From: Coleophoma eucalyptorum
Lineage: Eukaryota > Ascomycota > Leotiomycetes > Helotiales > Dermateaceae
Direction: 5' to 3'
Assembly: GCA_026120035.1 (NCBI GenBank)
Contig: JALRME010000016.1
Location: 186,001 to 250,000 of the forward strand
Length of the DNA stretch: 64,000 bases
In this document: piece after piece, positions 46,127 to 57,457 of the stretch
How positions within the stretch are numbered: the stretch's first letter is position 1
How the letters are laid out: each line of letters starts with the position of its first letter
Notes under the pieces: generated by a model
Database searches by the model: none
Told to the model about the DNA's origin: nothing
The model's input: the letters and a program-made list of their open reading frames with translations, nothing else
Program-made: the position numbers and the translations under genes

Positions 46127-48146
46127 ATGACATCGCAACATTCGACACCACGCCTCACTTGCGAGTCTTGTCAGGTGCGCAAAGTCAAGTGCGACAAGGC
46201 GATGCCATGCACCTCTTGCAGGCGACTGGATATTGTGTGTGTTCCCGTTGAGAGACGTCGCTTGGCCCGTGGAAAAAGCAAGGCAGCGCTGCAACGAGGC
46301 CTAGACAAGATCATTTCTCCACAACATCAGACAACCATTGCTAGCAACGCGACGAAGGACAGAGAAAGAACTAGCAGTAATGGTCATGCTGAAGGTAATG
46401 CGCGTGCCCAGGTCTCACAAAGCCTACAGACTCCCGCCCAAGGTTGCCAGATAATAGGGTTCCGGCATAAGCCTGCGGATCCATACTCACTAAACGTCGA
46501 GGAATTCTTCACTGTTGAAATACGACAGAAATTATGTCTTGTCTATCTTCAGCGAGTTGATCCTGTTTTCAAAATCTTACATTGGCCTTCGCTGCATGAA
46601 TGTCTCGTAGACCAGAAGCCGTATCTTGACTATGATCGCGAAAGCCCAGCTGTCAAGGCCCTGAGCGCTGCTGTTTATTATGCTGCTGTGAGCAGCCTCA
46701 CGGAGTCACAGAGTATGTCTATCCTCGAAATTAGCAAAGCAGTTGCTATCAAGCACTGTCAGGCCAACTGCGAAATGACATTAGAGCAAGCCGATTTAAT
46801 TATCACTGAAGATCTTACGGTTTTACAAGCCTTTATTCTCTTTCTGGTCAGTATATGAAGCACTTATAAATGTTGCGACAGGTATAGTTTCATGGCTCCC
46901 CTGCGCAGTTGCTGATGGTGTATAGGTAGCGTCAAGGTTACATGATCGAAGCCGGCGAGTTTGGACTCTCCTCAGCTTGGTACTTCGTATCTCTCAGGCA
47001 CTTTCACTTCATATCGAGAATCCTCCCTTCCCCCTTCGGCCATTTGAGCATGAAATGCGGCGGAGAGTCTTTTTTGCTATTTGCTTGCTTGACGTGCAAT
47101 CCGCTCTCGATCAATCGACTGAAGCGATGGTTCCAGCAGTTTGGCTGCAATCACAAAGCCCTACTAACATCAATGATATTGATCTCCGCTTTGAGTTTTC
47201 GGGCGAGCTTATAGCATCTGAGGGGTTTACAGACACGACATTTACCTTGATGATCTGTACAGCACAATTTGCAATTCGGTTCTTGAATGCCAGTCCCAAA
47301 GAAGAACCAGGGACTCTCATTTGGGAAGAGCGGCAAAGCCGAGTAAACTCTTTCAGAGAGCGATCATCGACACTACTCAGAGGGTGCACCTCCACTGAAA
47401 ATCAGTTTCATTGGTACACCCTCAATGTTGCAGAGTATCTCAGCGCGGCGATGCAGCTTGTAGCTCTCCGGCCACTGCGCAACCTACCCAAAACTGGAGC
47501 ACCTAATGTGAAATCGGGCAGTATTCTACGACTTTCAGTGGATATTCTGCAAAGGTCACAAACGCTACTGAACGACCCTCGAGGCCATCTCTGGTACTGG
47601 TTTGACGGTGTTTTCTTTGAATGGCATGCTCTTGCAGTAGCCATTTCTGAAATATGTGCTCTCAAAGAAAAGCATTTAATAAAAATGTACTGGCCACTGG
47701 TAGAATATGCCGTGAGTAATTTCAACTTACTCATTGCAAATTCGAAGGTTGAAAAGCTTTGGAAGCCAATAAAGGACCTGATCAGGAGAACTCAATATTA
47801 TCTGAACCACGACTTGAAAGATGCTGTTTCTCATAGGGATGGCCTCGTCATGGAAGGCGCATCCTCGGGGGAAACTTCCTCGCAAAATAATGCAATATTA
47901 TTGCCTTCTGAGCTTGTGTTGGATTCAGCAGGGAGCCTGAATGGGCACATGGGGATATTGGACTCTGTGCATAATACTCTTAGACCTGACACTACGTCAC
48001 TAGATGACTTCCAGGTGTTCTCATCTCTTCTCGAGACCGACCCGGATCCGATTTCCGATAGTGCTTGGGCTGTCTGGGAGCAATTTATTACCCAAAGTCC
48101 CACCATGTCAGATGAGTTACCTGACTGGATTTCCGGATCTGATTAA
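46127..48146 (+). CDS. Zn2Cys6 fungal transcription factor
   Basis: Nuclear DNA-binding regulator. Two exons: 46127-46846 and 46926-48146, 646 residues. The binuclear zinc cluster C-x2-C-x6-C-x5-C-x2-C-x6-C starts at Cys12 and ends at Cys38, followed by a basic linker with RRRLARGK. The fungal-specific middle homology region covers about residues 140-400; removing the 79-nt intron restores the normal FLVASRLHDRSRRVWTLLSLVLRISQALSLH segment. The C-terminus is acidic with SDELPDWISGSD, a possible activation region. Target genes are unknown. A dead DNA transposon sits in its upstream region. It could regulate neighbours, but the sequence does not show that. Confidence 0.92.
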
Positions 48147-48242
48147 AGATTCTCCACATATCCAAACTCTTTCATAATCCAGTCTGGATAATAAGGTCAG
48201 CATTAAGTCTATGTGGTTATACATGATATATACAAAACGAGT

Positions 48243-49309
48243 CTAAAATTTGAAAATTTGGCCTTTCGAAAACCCTAGCTGGGCCAAAATACCTCCTCCA
48301 GCTTGAAATGGGCGTGAATTCCCAAGAAGTGCTACTTCCATAGCAGGAGGCCCGCAGACAAATACCTTGTCACTTTTCCCATCACCTTTCCCACCAAGTT
48401 TTTCGTTGGCCTCCCGAATCAGATCTCCTGTAACATACCCCTTGCGCAGAGATGATGATTCAGCCGGGTGGCTTGCTGTGTAAAAGACATTGAACCTTCC
48501 TGGAAAGTCTTCTTCGTACCTGGCAAATTCGTCGCGGAAGATGGCATCTTCATCGCTGTTGATACCATGTATGAGAGTGACTTTAGTGGTCTCTTCTGGG
48601 TCGTTGAATATGCCTTGAATTAATTGGTACATTGGTGTAATTCCACTGAAGAAAAGATTAGTTCTACTTCTTTTCAAAGCTGATTTTTGAGAAGCGAAAT
48701 AAAAAGGTTGAGACTTACGCTCCTCCCGCCACGAGGGTGATATGTGAATGTTCATTCCGCTTCCATTGGTAGCCTGGAATGGAAGCAAGGAAGAACACAG
48801 ACTGGCCAGGTGTCAAGGAGTGTAGATGATTGCTGGCTTTTCCCTTGGGATATCTCTTGACCACTAGCTCTAGATATCCGGGCTCGTCTACAGAAACCAA
48901 GTCAACAAATATCTTTAATATAGAAAAGCTCTACAAACCCAAATTGTTGGTTGGTGTATATGGTCTCACAACAGGTAGCAGGTGCCCAGAGGGCCTGCTG
49001 AATGTAAGAACAGCCGCTGTAAATAATCAGTAAAGAACATGGTCCGCATTATGATTAATACTTACAGGTCAAATTCAGACCACTGGAAATATTCTTGTTC
49101 GGCAATGAGAATCGCAATCGCTTAGTGTCGTGGTTTAAAACTTCAACACTATGGACTTGTAGCGATGTAAAACTAGGCCCACGACCGAAGACCTTTCGCT
49201 CATCTTTTGAGGCATCGATGCTGTATGATCTTACTGCATATGCCCCTGCAAATATGAAAGCAGCAGTGGCCGCGCCGGTGACGAATTTATGTTGTTGGTA
49301 CAAGCTCAT
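48243..49309 (-). CDS. mcr1: NADH-cytochrome b5 reductase, mitochondrial (Mcr1-like)
   Basis: FAD enzyme passing electrons from NADH to cytochrome b5 or related acceptors. Four exons on the minus strand: 49309-49066, 49016-48939, 48887-48719 and 48645-48243, 297 residues. ATG 49309 is the first in frame. A single hydrophobic segment at about residues 8-25 serves as anchor or mitochondrial sorting signal, as in Mcr1. The FAD-binding motif RPYTPTN, the NAD-binding VAGGAGITPMYQLIQ (restored by splicing) and the C-terminal VFVCGPPAME are present. The protein ends GFSKGQIFKF. Convergent with the Zn2Cys6 gene with only 96 bp between their stops. Likely housekeeping. Confidence 0.93.
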
Positions 49310-50266
49310 GTTTGTGAGAAAGGTGAAAGAGAAGTAGAGATTATCCTTTTGGGGAGCTTTTTGAAAGATCGAAGCAGTAAAATAATTTGAAAAGAAGCGA
49401 ATCAACAGAAGAAGTATCTGGGAAGTTGAGGTTCTTAAATATCAAATTGTCTGGATTCTGTACACCCATTCGGGGTTTAGTAGTGGTATCTGATTGGTGG
49501 TTTAAAACCCGGTACAAATCCGCGGTGTTTTGGTTCAGCGGTGTTTCGGCTCACCAATAATCCGGGAGACGGGGAAGAATGGGATCGCAAAAACCATCAG
49601 TATTCCATAAAGGTTTGTCCTTCGAGAACGACCAAACCAAATCTAGAAATAATATAAAGGTCAAGAAAATAACAAGATAGTCTAGAGAGTAGGCTGATAT
49701 CTACCAAAAGCAAGAAAGCACAAATCTGTAGAAACTTGATTTCGACAGCTTTGCTACCTATGAGGCCTGCCGAGTAAATCGCAAGGGTTTGTAGGACTGG
49801 GCATGGGGCTGACTATTGATGGACCAATAGAATTAGGTACGAAAATATAACTCGTAGATAACTTCCGAGTTGAATGGCAATATTGTAATAACTTAATCGG
49901 TTGTATGTGATTTACATTCAATGCACCTTAATTTCCCAACATGCTTTTAATGACCACAACTATTTCTTGAAACTGAGACACTCATTGCTCTTAAAGGCGT
50001 GAAGTTTAGTAGATTGTAAAGCAAATACTCCTAATAGCTAAGACATTAGGAAAGATAGTCACTGAGTTACAATCAAGTTTAGATAAATGGTATTAATTTT
50101 ATTCTCTGTGACAAGCGCGCATGTATTTCTGCTGTCTAGATAAAGCATAAAGCCCACGGCAAAAGAGCCTATAAGGATGCAAAACTTTGTTAGGTGACGT
50201 GGATCTGCCACAAACAATAATACAAAACTCGAACCCAGTGCCATATAATGTACAAAAATGAGGCCA
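49310..50266. other. intergenic, nothing recognised
   Basis: 957 bp between the Mcr1-like gene start and the 3' end of the GH114 gene. AT-rich, no exon seen. Confidence 0.45.
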
Positions 50267-51706
50267 CTAAGAACTGTTCAAAGGACAGTCCATTGCCCAT
50301 GCATCCAAATTAGGGTTCTTCAACAGCGTCGAAAATGAATAAGTGTTTGCCGCCGTGCAAGCCTTGCTCAAATCATCAGCAAGAGTACCAGAAGTATACT
50401 CAACGTGCAAGACTGGTTTTCCAGCCTGAATAAAAGGATGGTATGACTCGCAGTTGTTGTTAGTAACGCAAGCTTCATTGAACCCGAAATCCATAACATC
50501 GATGGTACCGTTGACGATTTCGGGCGAATTAGCCAACCCAATGGAGAGCCCTGCAGGATGTGCCAGCCCTGCCATGTATCGAACATATTTAATGGCGTCG
50601 GATTCTGTCAAGTTAAAGCCACTATTATCAATCGAATAGACATTGACGTTATCGGGGACAATGCCATCGCAGCCCATCTTCTGAGCTTCGGTAATTCTGT
50701 TTGCCATGATTTTTTTCACTGAGTCGGCACGGATGTCGAGCCAATGCTCGATACCCCATCCGATGACTGAGCCGCCGATAACCTCAGGAGGGAAATGATC
50801 TGGGTCAGGTTGCCAAGTTTCGTAAGTTCCAGCAGAAAAGTGACAGAGCACACGTCTTCCTAGCGAGTGAAGATTTGCAATGCTGGAAGCATTGGCATCA
50901 AAATAGTCGACATCATAAACAAATGCTCTGAGTGAAGGATCAGTTACGGGAGAATTCAGCTGAATTTGCCATGTAGTTCCAACAGCAGGACGCCAGTTCG
51001 TGTATGTGTTGTTCCCCTTGCCACGCTGGAGTAGGCCAAGTGTGAGCCCTACTGCAAGCAAGACCAGAATAATTGCGCTGGCTGAAGCAAGAATCACTCT
51101 CCTTGTTGACCAATTGCTGAACCAACCCTTTCCTTCGCGAGTTACTTTCTGGTATTTCTGCTCGGGAACGACAACGTCGGGCTGGTTGCGATTTTTTCGA
51201 AGCGAGTTCATTGCATTCTGCGCATATTCGATATAAGCGATAGACATAGCTCTCGTCTTTCGCTTAATTGCATCTGCACCCGTTCGATCTCTCATCGGCG
51301 GCGGTGGTTTTAGATTCAGCAAACCCTGCCCAGGATCTTCAAGATTGACATCAAACGGAGTCTCTGGCCGAGAACCAGCCTCCGAAACGGTCGGCATCAT
51401 GTCAAAATAGTCACCAGAATCTCTTTCCGGGGGAGTTTCGGGGGCCTCTTTCTCGGCTTTTTTGGGTCGATAGAAAATGGAGTGTCGAAATTGGGGAGGC
51501 GCTTTTGAGCTTGTCGATTCATGGACATTGCTGGGCTCATCATATGAATCATCCATTGCTCTTGCTGCTGCTGGTGGGGGTTGCGGATCGGAGTGTGTCT
51601 CATACGGCGTTGTTGGCGCTGACTGAGAACTTCCGGCTTGCTGTGAGAACTTGATCTTGGTCAAATTTCTAACCTTGGGGGAATTGACATTCGACGGCGC
51701 GGTCAT
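50267..51706 (-). CDS. ega3: membrane-anchored GH114 glycoside hydrolase (Ega3-like)
   Basis: Predicted endo-alpha-1,4-galactosaminidase acting on galactosaminogalactan. Single exon, 479 residues. Layout: a disordered, Pro/Ser-rich cytosolic N-terminus (1-200), one transmembrane helix (about 203-227), and a GH114 TIM-barrel outside the membrane (about 238-475). It is thus a type II membrane protein, as described for Aspergillus Ega3. Acidic conserved segments include AFVYDVDYFD (261-270), CDGIVPDNVNVY (346-357) and NEACVTNNNCESYHPF (410-425), which together form the expected active-site groove. Opening strand is TTWQIQLNSPV. First gene of a minus-strand row with the Agd3-like and Uge3-like genes. 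The symbol rests on domain layout plus context; the family has other polygalactosaminidases. Confidence 0.87.
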   Translation of the reverse strand: MTAPSNVNSPKVRNLTKIKFSQQAGSSQSAPTTPYETHSDPQPPPAAARAMDDSYDEPSNVHESTSSKAPPQFRHSIFYRPKKAEKEAPETPPERDSGDYFDMMPTVSEAGSRPETPFDVNLEDPGQGLLNLKPPPPMRDRTGADAIKRKTRAMSIAYIEYAQNAMNSLRKNRNQPDVVVPEQKYQKVTREGKGWFSNWSTRRVILASASAIILVLLAVGLTLGLLQRGKGNNTYTNWRPAVGTTWQIQLNSPVTDPSLRAFVYDVDYFDANASSIANLHSLGRRVLCHFSAGTYETWQPDPDHFPPEVIGGSVIGWGIEHWLDIRADSVKKIMANRITEAQKMGCDGIVPDNVNVYSIDNSGFNLTESDAIKYVRYMAGLAHPAGLSIGLANSPEIVNGTIDVMDFGFNEACVTNNNCESYHPFIQAGKPVLHVEYTSGTLADDLSKACTAANTYSFSTLLKNPNLDAWAMDCPLNSS

Positions 51707-52048
51707 TCTCGCTACAAAAATATGATCGAGATGATGGTCCGGTAGAGAAAGAAAGAGTATTCGGATTATTGCTGACTTGCTTCATATCAGTCAATCTTGT
51801 AAGTCTGCTTCTCTCAAGTCTGGAAGCGAAGGCCGTCTTCAGACACGCTAAGTGAGTTGCAAACGGAAAAGAGCCTGATCGCATCCGGTGGCATGTAGAG
51901 TCAAATTTTGGGGCACATCATTGGATACCACAAGGCTGCTTCCGGCTCCGTCCATACTTCGTTTCTAGATGCCAATTCACCAAAGCCGGAGATACAGGAA
52001 ATGCTTTTTAAGTTTGATATTGGCTTCTATTGTCTATTAAATAATGAA
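51707..52048. other. promoter of the ega3-like gene
   Basis: 342-bp spacer between two genes of the polysaccharide cluster transcribed in the same direction. No exon of an Sph3-like gene is seen here. Confidence 0.5.
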
Positions 52049-54405
52049 CTACGCAAACGCAAATGATATAGGTGTTCCATCTAACTTTACCCAAATAGTC
52101 ATTGGATCAGATCCTACCTGTTCTGTCACAAAACCTTTCGTGTCTGCCAATTTCTCCCCGATCGTCACCGGAATAGGTACATCACAGAAATTATCCGTAT
52201 CACAAGATACTGTGAAGCCGTTAATGGCCCCGTTACTAGTCGAGTACTCAACAATAGGACTGCATGCATCTCGAAGCATTCTTCGATTGAAATCTGATGC
52301 AATCTGATTTGAGAGATCAGCATGCTGAAGCAGAATTAAACAGGATCTACTCACATGATCATGCTTCAGAGTAATAATTGGCCATGTAGTCAAACGGGCC
52401 ATTTCTGCGGTTATTGTTTCGACCCACATCTCAAGCAAAGAAAGCTTCTGCATACGCCCAGCTATCATCACTTCATTTACGTCCGATGAACGAAGATTCG
52501 GTTGATGGAACATGTATGGGTCTAAGTATGTCAGTATGTGGTAAAATATGAGTTTCTAACAGCACCAACCGTGATAGAGCGATAACAATTGATTTCCAAC
52601 AGCTGTTCGCTCGGCTTCAAGCAAGTCGTAGATTGTGCTGTCTGCTGTACCACCTCCGGTCTGTGTCCATTGTAGTACATCTGATGCAACTTGATCGCTG
52701 CAGTTCTTTTTAGCATGGAAATTTCCTAGGAGGCATAAATCTTACCAATCAAAATAAATCCTTGTGGCAAAGCGAGGAGTGATCTGAAATCCGCCGTATC
52801 CATTCTCACCAACCGTCGTAAGCAATGGCCAGTGAAAATTGTCCTTCGGCGGGTGGTTAGTCAAAATTAACTAATATTAAAAACGATCTTACAGGATTTC
52901 TCAGGACTGGTCTGGTATTATCTCCAACGGCATTCCATAAACCGTTATCTGACCATGCACGAATTACGTCTCCATTGTGCATTCCTGTGATGGCTGGGGG
53001 AATGAGTCCGGACCCACTGAATTTGGCTGCATTTGTAAAGTTCATGAGTTCAGCATAAGCCAAATTATAAGAGATCTCAATGAGAGCGTCGTAGTAGGTG
53101 GCGTTATTAAGTCCAAGGTGAGTAAAGGTATGCGAAACCAATCCAAAAGAGTCCCGGTTCGTGATATTGGCGAAGAACTGCGTCAGCGGATCGACGAACA
53201 AGCATTGCCCGGTGAAGTCGAAAGTTTGACCAGATGGCCATTGATTTTTGCCGTCTCCTAATGGCTTAATATACTCTAAAGGGGTGTCCTCTGCCCATGT
53301 TGTAAATACTGGTTTATCGCAGGTATACTGCGTGAGGTTTGCACCCGCTGCATAAGTGTATATCAGATTTCCGTTAGAATTGAATCCAAACTCTGGAAAG
53401 TAAGAGCTTCCTGTCGGAAGCCTTTGGTTGATATCGGCAATCCATTCAACTGTCTGTTCTAGGTCTTCGGCTCGCAATCGAAACGTATCGGACGAGTTGT
53501 AAATACCAGTGTCGAGAAACAAATCATCGACTAGGCATAATGTTGTTAGCTGTGACAATCCTATTAGTGTAATTTCATTACTCACTCTGCGTTTGCAAAT
53601 TTATTCTGCGATATCCAGGGAATGTTCCACGGTAGCCCCAATGAATCCAAGCATGGCCAAGATACGTGCTGGTAGTGCTCCAATTGCCGACCCCGAGGAA
53701 GAAAGCCATTTGTTCCCTACCAGTATCTAATTTGTTAACCACAGCTGCGACGCTGGATTCACTATAATGACTATTTGGTTGAAATTCGGCAATTGCTGTA
53801 GTGGTTGAAGTATTTGCATCTAGGATGGCTGCTGGAAAGTGGAAGAGTTCGAGTGTACTCAGGTCAGCGGTTCTGTATAAATGTCAGTCTGGCTCAGGTA
53901 CCTAGAAAATGGAATTCCTTTACTTTAATCCCGCAGTGGGGAACTGCTTGTCTCCAATACCATCTATTAGTGTCAAATTTTGCTCCGCTCCATCACTGCA
54001 GCAAGATCCAATTGCCTTGACGCCAAAATCTGCGCTTGGCGCCACGTTGAGATGAACCATGCGAACACCATACTTGATCTGATAATCATACAGCTCTTGC
54101 CATCTATCATCTGTTAAGAGAGATGCTCCATTGGCGTATAGTTGGGCGACGACGACCAAAATTCCATAATATCCAACGTCTGAATCCTCTAGCATAGGCA
54201 GATTTTGACCAGATTGGGTAAATTCAACACCATCCCAAGGAATTCCATATCCATCGAGAAGATAGGTTGCATCGTCAATAGTTATATCGTCCAGTGCCAA
54301 CACAAGGGCAGTGGACTTGTAGGAGTTGGCTTGGGCCAATCCGCTCAAGAAAAGGAGGACCACAGCAGACCAGATGGACCAAAGTAAAGGCATCTTTGCT
54401 CCCAT
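52049..54405 (-). CDS. agd3: secreted polysaccharide deacetylase (Agd3-like, CE18)
   Basis: Predicted extracellular metal-dependent deacetylase that removes acetyl groups from N-acetylgalactosamine in galactosaminogalactan, giving the polymer positive charge and adhesion. Seven exons on the minus strand: 54405-53924, 53872-53586, 53530-52893, 52843-52746, 52697-52570, 52521-52355 and 52303-52049, 684 residues. Signal peptide is about residues 1-26. Metal ligands: the Asp pair of QIDD (258-259, created by splicing) and the HxxxH of SHTFTHLGL (His390 and His394). A C-terminal domain contains LYHDPYMFHQPNLR and LLEMWVETITAEM. The last intron (52304-52354) is 51 nt and in frame; splicing gives HDH-IASDFNRRMLRDAC. 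Lies between the Ega3-like and Uge3-like genes. Confidence 0.88.
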
Positions 54406-54949
54406 GAAACGGGTATTTTGAAAGGATACTACAAAAACAAAATGGAAGAGAATTCGATCACCCTATAGTAAGCAAGTCGTGGGATAGTGCAGCGAATGCC
54501 TTATCATATTTAGCTGATGTTTGTTGACGGGAACGGCCATATCTCTCGGGTGACGTTTTTAGGTTGGGTGGAGTAAAGAGTACATCAAAGTTTGAGCTAT
54601 CGAATAGTCCGAAGAATGAGACAAAAGTTTGGCCGGCCACAGCTTACCTGTTGCTCAACTTCAGGGGCGCTAATGCTGGAATGCACTCTAACGGAACCAA
54701 AGCTGCGAGATGAGGGTAATCAAAGAGTCAGATTCATGTTAGTACTGGGGGTCGGTTTCATCAACGGTCTTTATTGGCCTATTTGCACAATAGGAAACTG
54801 AAAACTTGGGGAAATCATGATTGAATAATTTATTATTGAGCACACGTTGACTCGCTTGTCTAAAAAATATAATGCCAACATATAGCATGCACTTGGAATC
54901 GGCAGAATTAACAGTAAAGATCAACAATATAATATATACAACAGAGGGT
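54406..54949. other. promoter of the agd3-like gene
   Basis: 544 bp between the agd3-like start and the uge3-like stop. No exon seen. Confidence 0.5.
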
Positions 54950-56629
54950 TCATACAGCAGACTCTGATTGCCTCGCTGGAACATTCTTTTGCCAATCATC
55001 GCCAAACATACCCCAGCTTGGCACTGAATTGTCCAGTGCTGCCGCAGGAGGGCCGATATCAGAAATTGATTCTTTGCGGAGCTCAATCTTGATGCCATCG
55101 CTTAGAACACTTAACCGTCGAACTACATCACTAAAGGCATTCTCATGCGATGCTAAACGAGCAATTCCAGTCATCATCTCCTCCAAGTTTGTCTGAGTAA
55201 CACCAATTTCCTCGCTCGCCTTGTGAAATGCTTCAGGATCTTTCAATGCTAATGTAGATAGTCGGCGCAGACGCTCGTATCCCATAGGATTCTCGGTTGC
55301 AAAAGCATGGACATCTCTACACATGTCCTGAATACCAAAGTTGGCTTGCCAACCAAGCTCTGATAGAGCTTTCTTGGTGCTTGCAGTGACTGTTCCTAGA
55401 TCACCAGGTCTTGACTCGCCAATCGTATATGGAATTTCTGTGCTGGCGATGGAAGCAAAAGCTTCAATGATTTCTAGTACTGAGTATCCATTTCCAGAAC
55501 CCAAGTTATAGACACGATAGTTTTGAAGAATCTCAGGTTCCGCGCCATCTGGCTGGAAAGAGGTTCTCGTTCTACCAGAATCGCGTGGGTCGAGGAGTGA
55601 TCGTAAAGCTGCGATATGACCACGGCCAAGATCTTCAACGTGGATATAGTCACGGACACCTGTCCCATCGGTAGTGTCATAGTTGGACCCGAAAACGTGG
55701 ACCTTGCTTCTACGTCTTTGGTATGCCTGTAGAATGACAGGAACAATGTTGTTTGGAGTTCCTTTAGGATCTTCTCCAATCAAACCACTGGGGTGCGAGC
55801 CAGTGGGATTGAAGTATCGCAATGAGATAACCTGGAAATCGGGGTTCGCCACACAACAATCGTTCAAGATTTCCTCGGCCATCCATTTTGAACGTCCATA
55901 AGGATTGGTAACAAAACCACCTCCGGGTCCTTGTCCGCCAACTTGGACAGCATCTTCCGGAATATTTGCGCCTTTTCCAGATCCGTAAACTACTGCACTG
56001 CTGGAGAAGACGATCCTGTTCACCTTGAATTTTGTCATGGCGTCCAACAAGTACAGAAGACCAGTGACATTGTTTTGATAGTATCGTAGAGGTTGAGCGA
56101 CCGACTCTCCGACAGCCTTAAGAGCAGCAAAGTGAATCACGGCAACAATCTTCCCCCGCGAAGAAAGTGTACTGTTGAAATTCCCACCATTCAAAGATTC
56201 TGGGTGCCAAGTCTCACTCTGAGCGTATTCCCTCATCTTATATGATTGACTGGCAGCAAGTTGCCCGATATCAATAAGATCCAGCTTCTTCAACAGTTCT
56301 ATAGGATGGTCATATGTTTGCCAGAATTGTATGACATTCGAAATTCGCTTCTTGTCACATAGATCGATGGTATGGAGGAAGAGAGGTGGCAAGCTTTCAG
56401 GAGACTTGCCGACCTTGGCCATTTCAGTTTTGGCGATATGATAAACTCGAAGTAGTGCTTCCATGTGGCTGTTGATAAGATTATCAACAACGACGACTGC
56501 ACATCCGGATTTGAGGATTCCCAGAACAGTGTGGGATCCAATATATCCAGAACCTCCCGTCACCAGGACGATGGGAAAGCCCTTCGTCGCATCACGTGCC
56601 GCTCTTAGAGTGGAGATTGTTGCTGGCAT
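54950..56629 (-). CDS. uge3: UDP-glucose/UDP-GlcNAc 4-epimerase (Uge3-like)
   Basis: NAD-dependent short-chain dehydrogenase that interconverts UDP-Glc/UDP-Gal and, for the Uge3 type, UDP-GlcNAc/UDP-GalNAc, the sugar donors for galactosaminogalactan. Single exon. The frame is open to 56800, but I place the start at ATG 56629 because the Rossmann motif follows closely: GGSGYIGS at residues 25-32. Catalytic marks are FSSSAVVYG (208-216) and YGRSK (Tyr244, Lys248). RYFNPTGSHPSGLIGEDP and GVRDYIHVEDL are standard. The protein is 559 residues, well over the usual 340-370: it has an insertion of about 55 residues between the second strand region and VAVIHFAALKAVGES, and a C-terminal tail of about 110 residues (450-559). 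The 57 extra upstream codons are probably leader. Transcribed away from the glycosyltransferase gene. Confidence 0.92.
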   Translation of the reverse strand: MPATISTLRAARDATKGFPIVLVTGGSGYIGSHTVLGILKSGCAVVVVDNLINSHMEALLRVYHIAKTEMAKVGKSPESLPPLFLHTIDLCDKKRISNVIQFWQTYDHPIELLKKLDLIDIGQLAASQSYKMREYAQSETWHPESLNGGNFNSTLSSRGKIVAVIHFAALKAVGESVAQPLRYYQNNVTGLLYLLDAMTKFKVNRIVFSSSAVVYGSGKGANIPEDAVQVGGQGPGGGFVTNPYGRSKWMAEEILNDCCVANPDFQVISLRYFNPTGSHPSGLIGEDPKGTPNNIVPVILQAYQRRRSKVHVFGSNYDTTDGTGVRDYIHVEDLGRGHIAALRSLLDPRDSGRTRTSFQPDGAEPEILQNYRVYNLGSGNGYSVLEIIEAFASIASTEIPYTIGESRPGDLGTVTASTKKALSELGWQANFGIQDMCRDVHAFATENPMGYERLRRLSTLALKDPEAFHKASEEIGVTQTNLEEMMTGIARLASHENAFSDVVRRLSVLSDGIKIELRKESISDIGPPAAALDNSVPSWGMFGDDWQKNVPARQSESAV

Positions 56630-57135
56630 CTTGTCAGTCGAAGATGAAGTATGTCTGCAAAGTGTTTTGAAGTTGTGACTTGATAAAGCATAGAGAATTT
56701 GAGCATATATGGCTGTTCTTATACCGGACCAGGCGCCTGTTAGGTTAGCCAGGAACGGATGTGTACGAGGGCATGGCAAGCAAAACTGCCATTGATACAC
56801 TTATGCCCAGGCACATGGCGACTCTGATGCGATGGCTTCAATCCCTCTACATTGAATACACATGCAGCCTCATGATGCTACATCGCGACATCTGCGTTAT
56901 TGCTGCAAACGGCCAACAACAGGTCAGAAAGCCGAAGCTTAAAACCGCGGGCCAGGGTAGCCGTGCAAGGTCCTGAGCAGCAGGAAGGACATAGCAGTGG
57001 CAGGCAGGAGATATGAATTCTGGCTGCATGCAGCAGAACTATGAGAACGGTAGATGGCAGCTGAACGAATCGAGAACATCTCCCGTGGAATGGACGCAGT
57101 GAAGTTTAACTGTGATCCGAAGCAGATATAAGGAA

Positions 57136-57143
57136 ACGCGTAC
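57136..57143 (+). promoter_or_regulatory. candidate StuA/APSES response element
   Basis: ACGCGTAC matches the published StuA consensus WCGCGWNM exactly. It lies in the uge3/gtb3 divergent promoter. One 8-bp match can occur by chance. Confidence 0.3.
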
Positions 57144-57319
57144 CAGTCTAACCGAATACAGCTACATTTCATCTATCTCGGAAATGGAAGACCTCGAGTG
57201 ACGTTCCTCAATTGAGGATTCCATATCCCATACTTTCACTTTCTCCGTTGTCGGGTACTACACCCCATATCTTACCAGCCACCCCGTACACACATAGCAA
57301 CAATCAGAGACTAGTCAAG

Positions 57320-57457
57320 ATGAAAGCAACAATCGATTATCTAACCATGGGGGCACTAGGACGGATGTTTGCTCCTCCCAAACATGTGTTCAACCTGTTT
57401 ACCTCACCCAATATCAAAGTTGCGATAGAGATCCAACAGCTCATCAATTCCTGTTAA
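57320..57457 (+). other. possible upstream open reading frame in the gtb3 leader
   Basis: ATG to TAA, 45 codons, ending 90 bp before the gtb3-like ATG. If transcription starts upstream of 57320 it would be translated first and could damp expression of the glycosyltransferase. No family recognised. Confidence 0.3.

Noticed and set aside
54950..56800. Longer epimerase start at 56800.
   Set aside because: The extra 57 residues are Cys/His/Pro-rich, unlike any epimerase N-terminus; ATG 56629 places the Rossmann motif at the usual distance.
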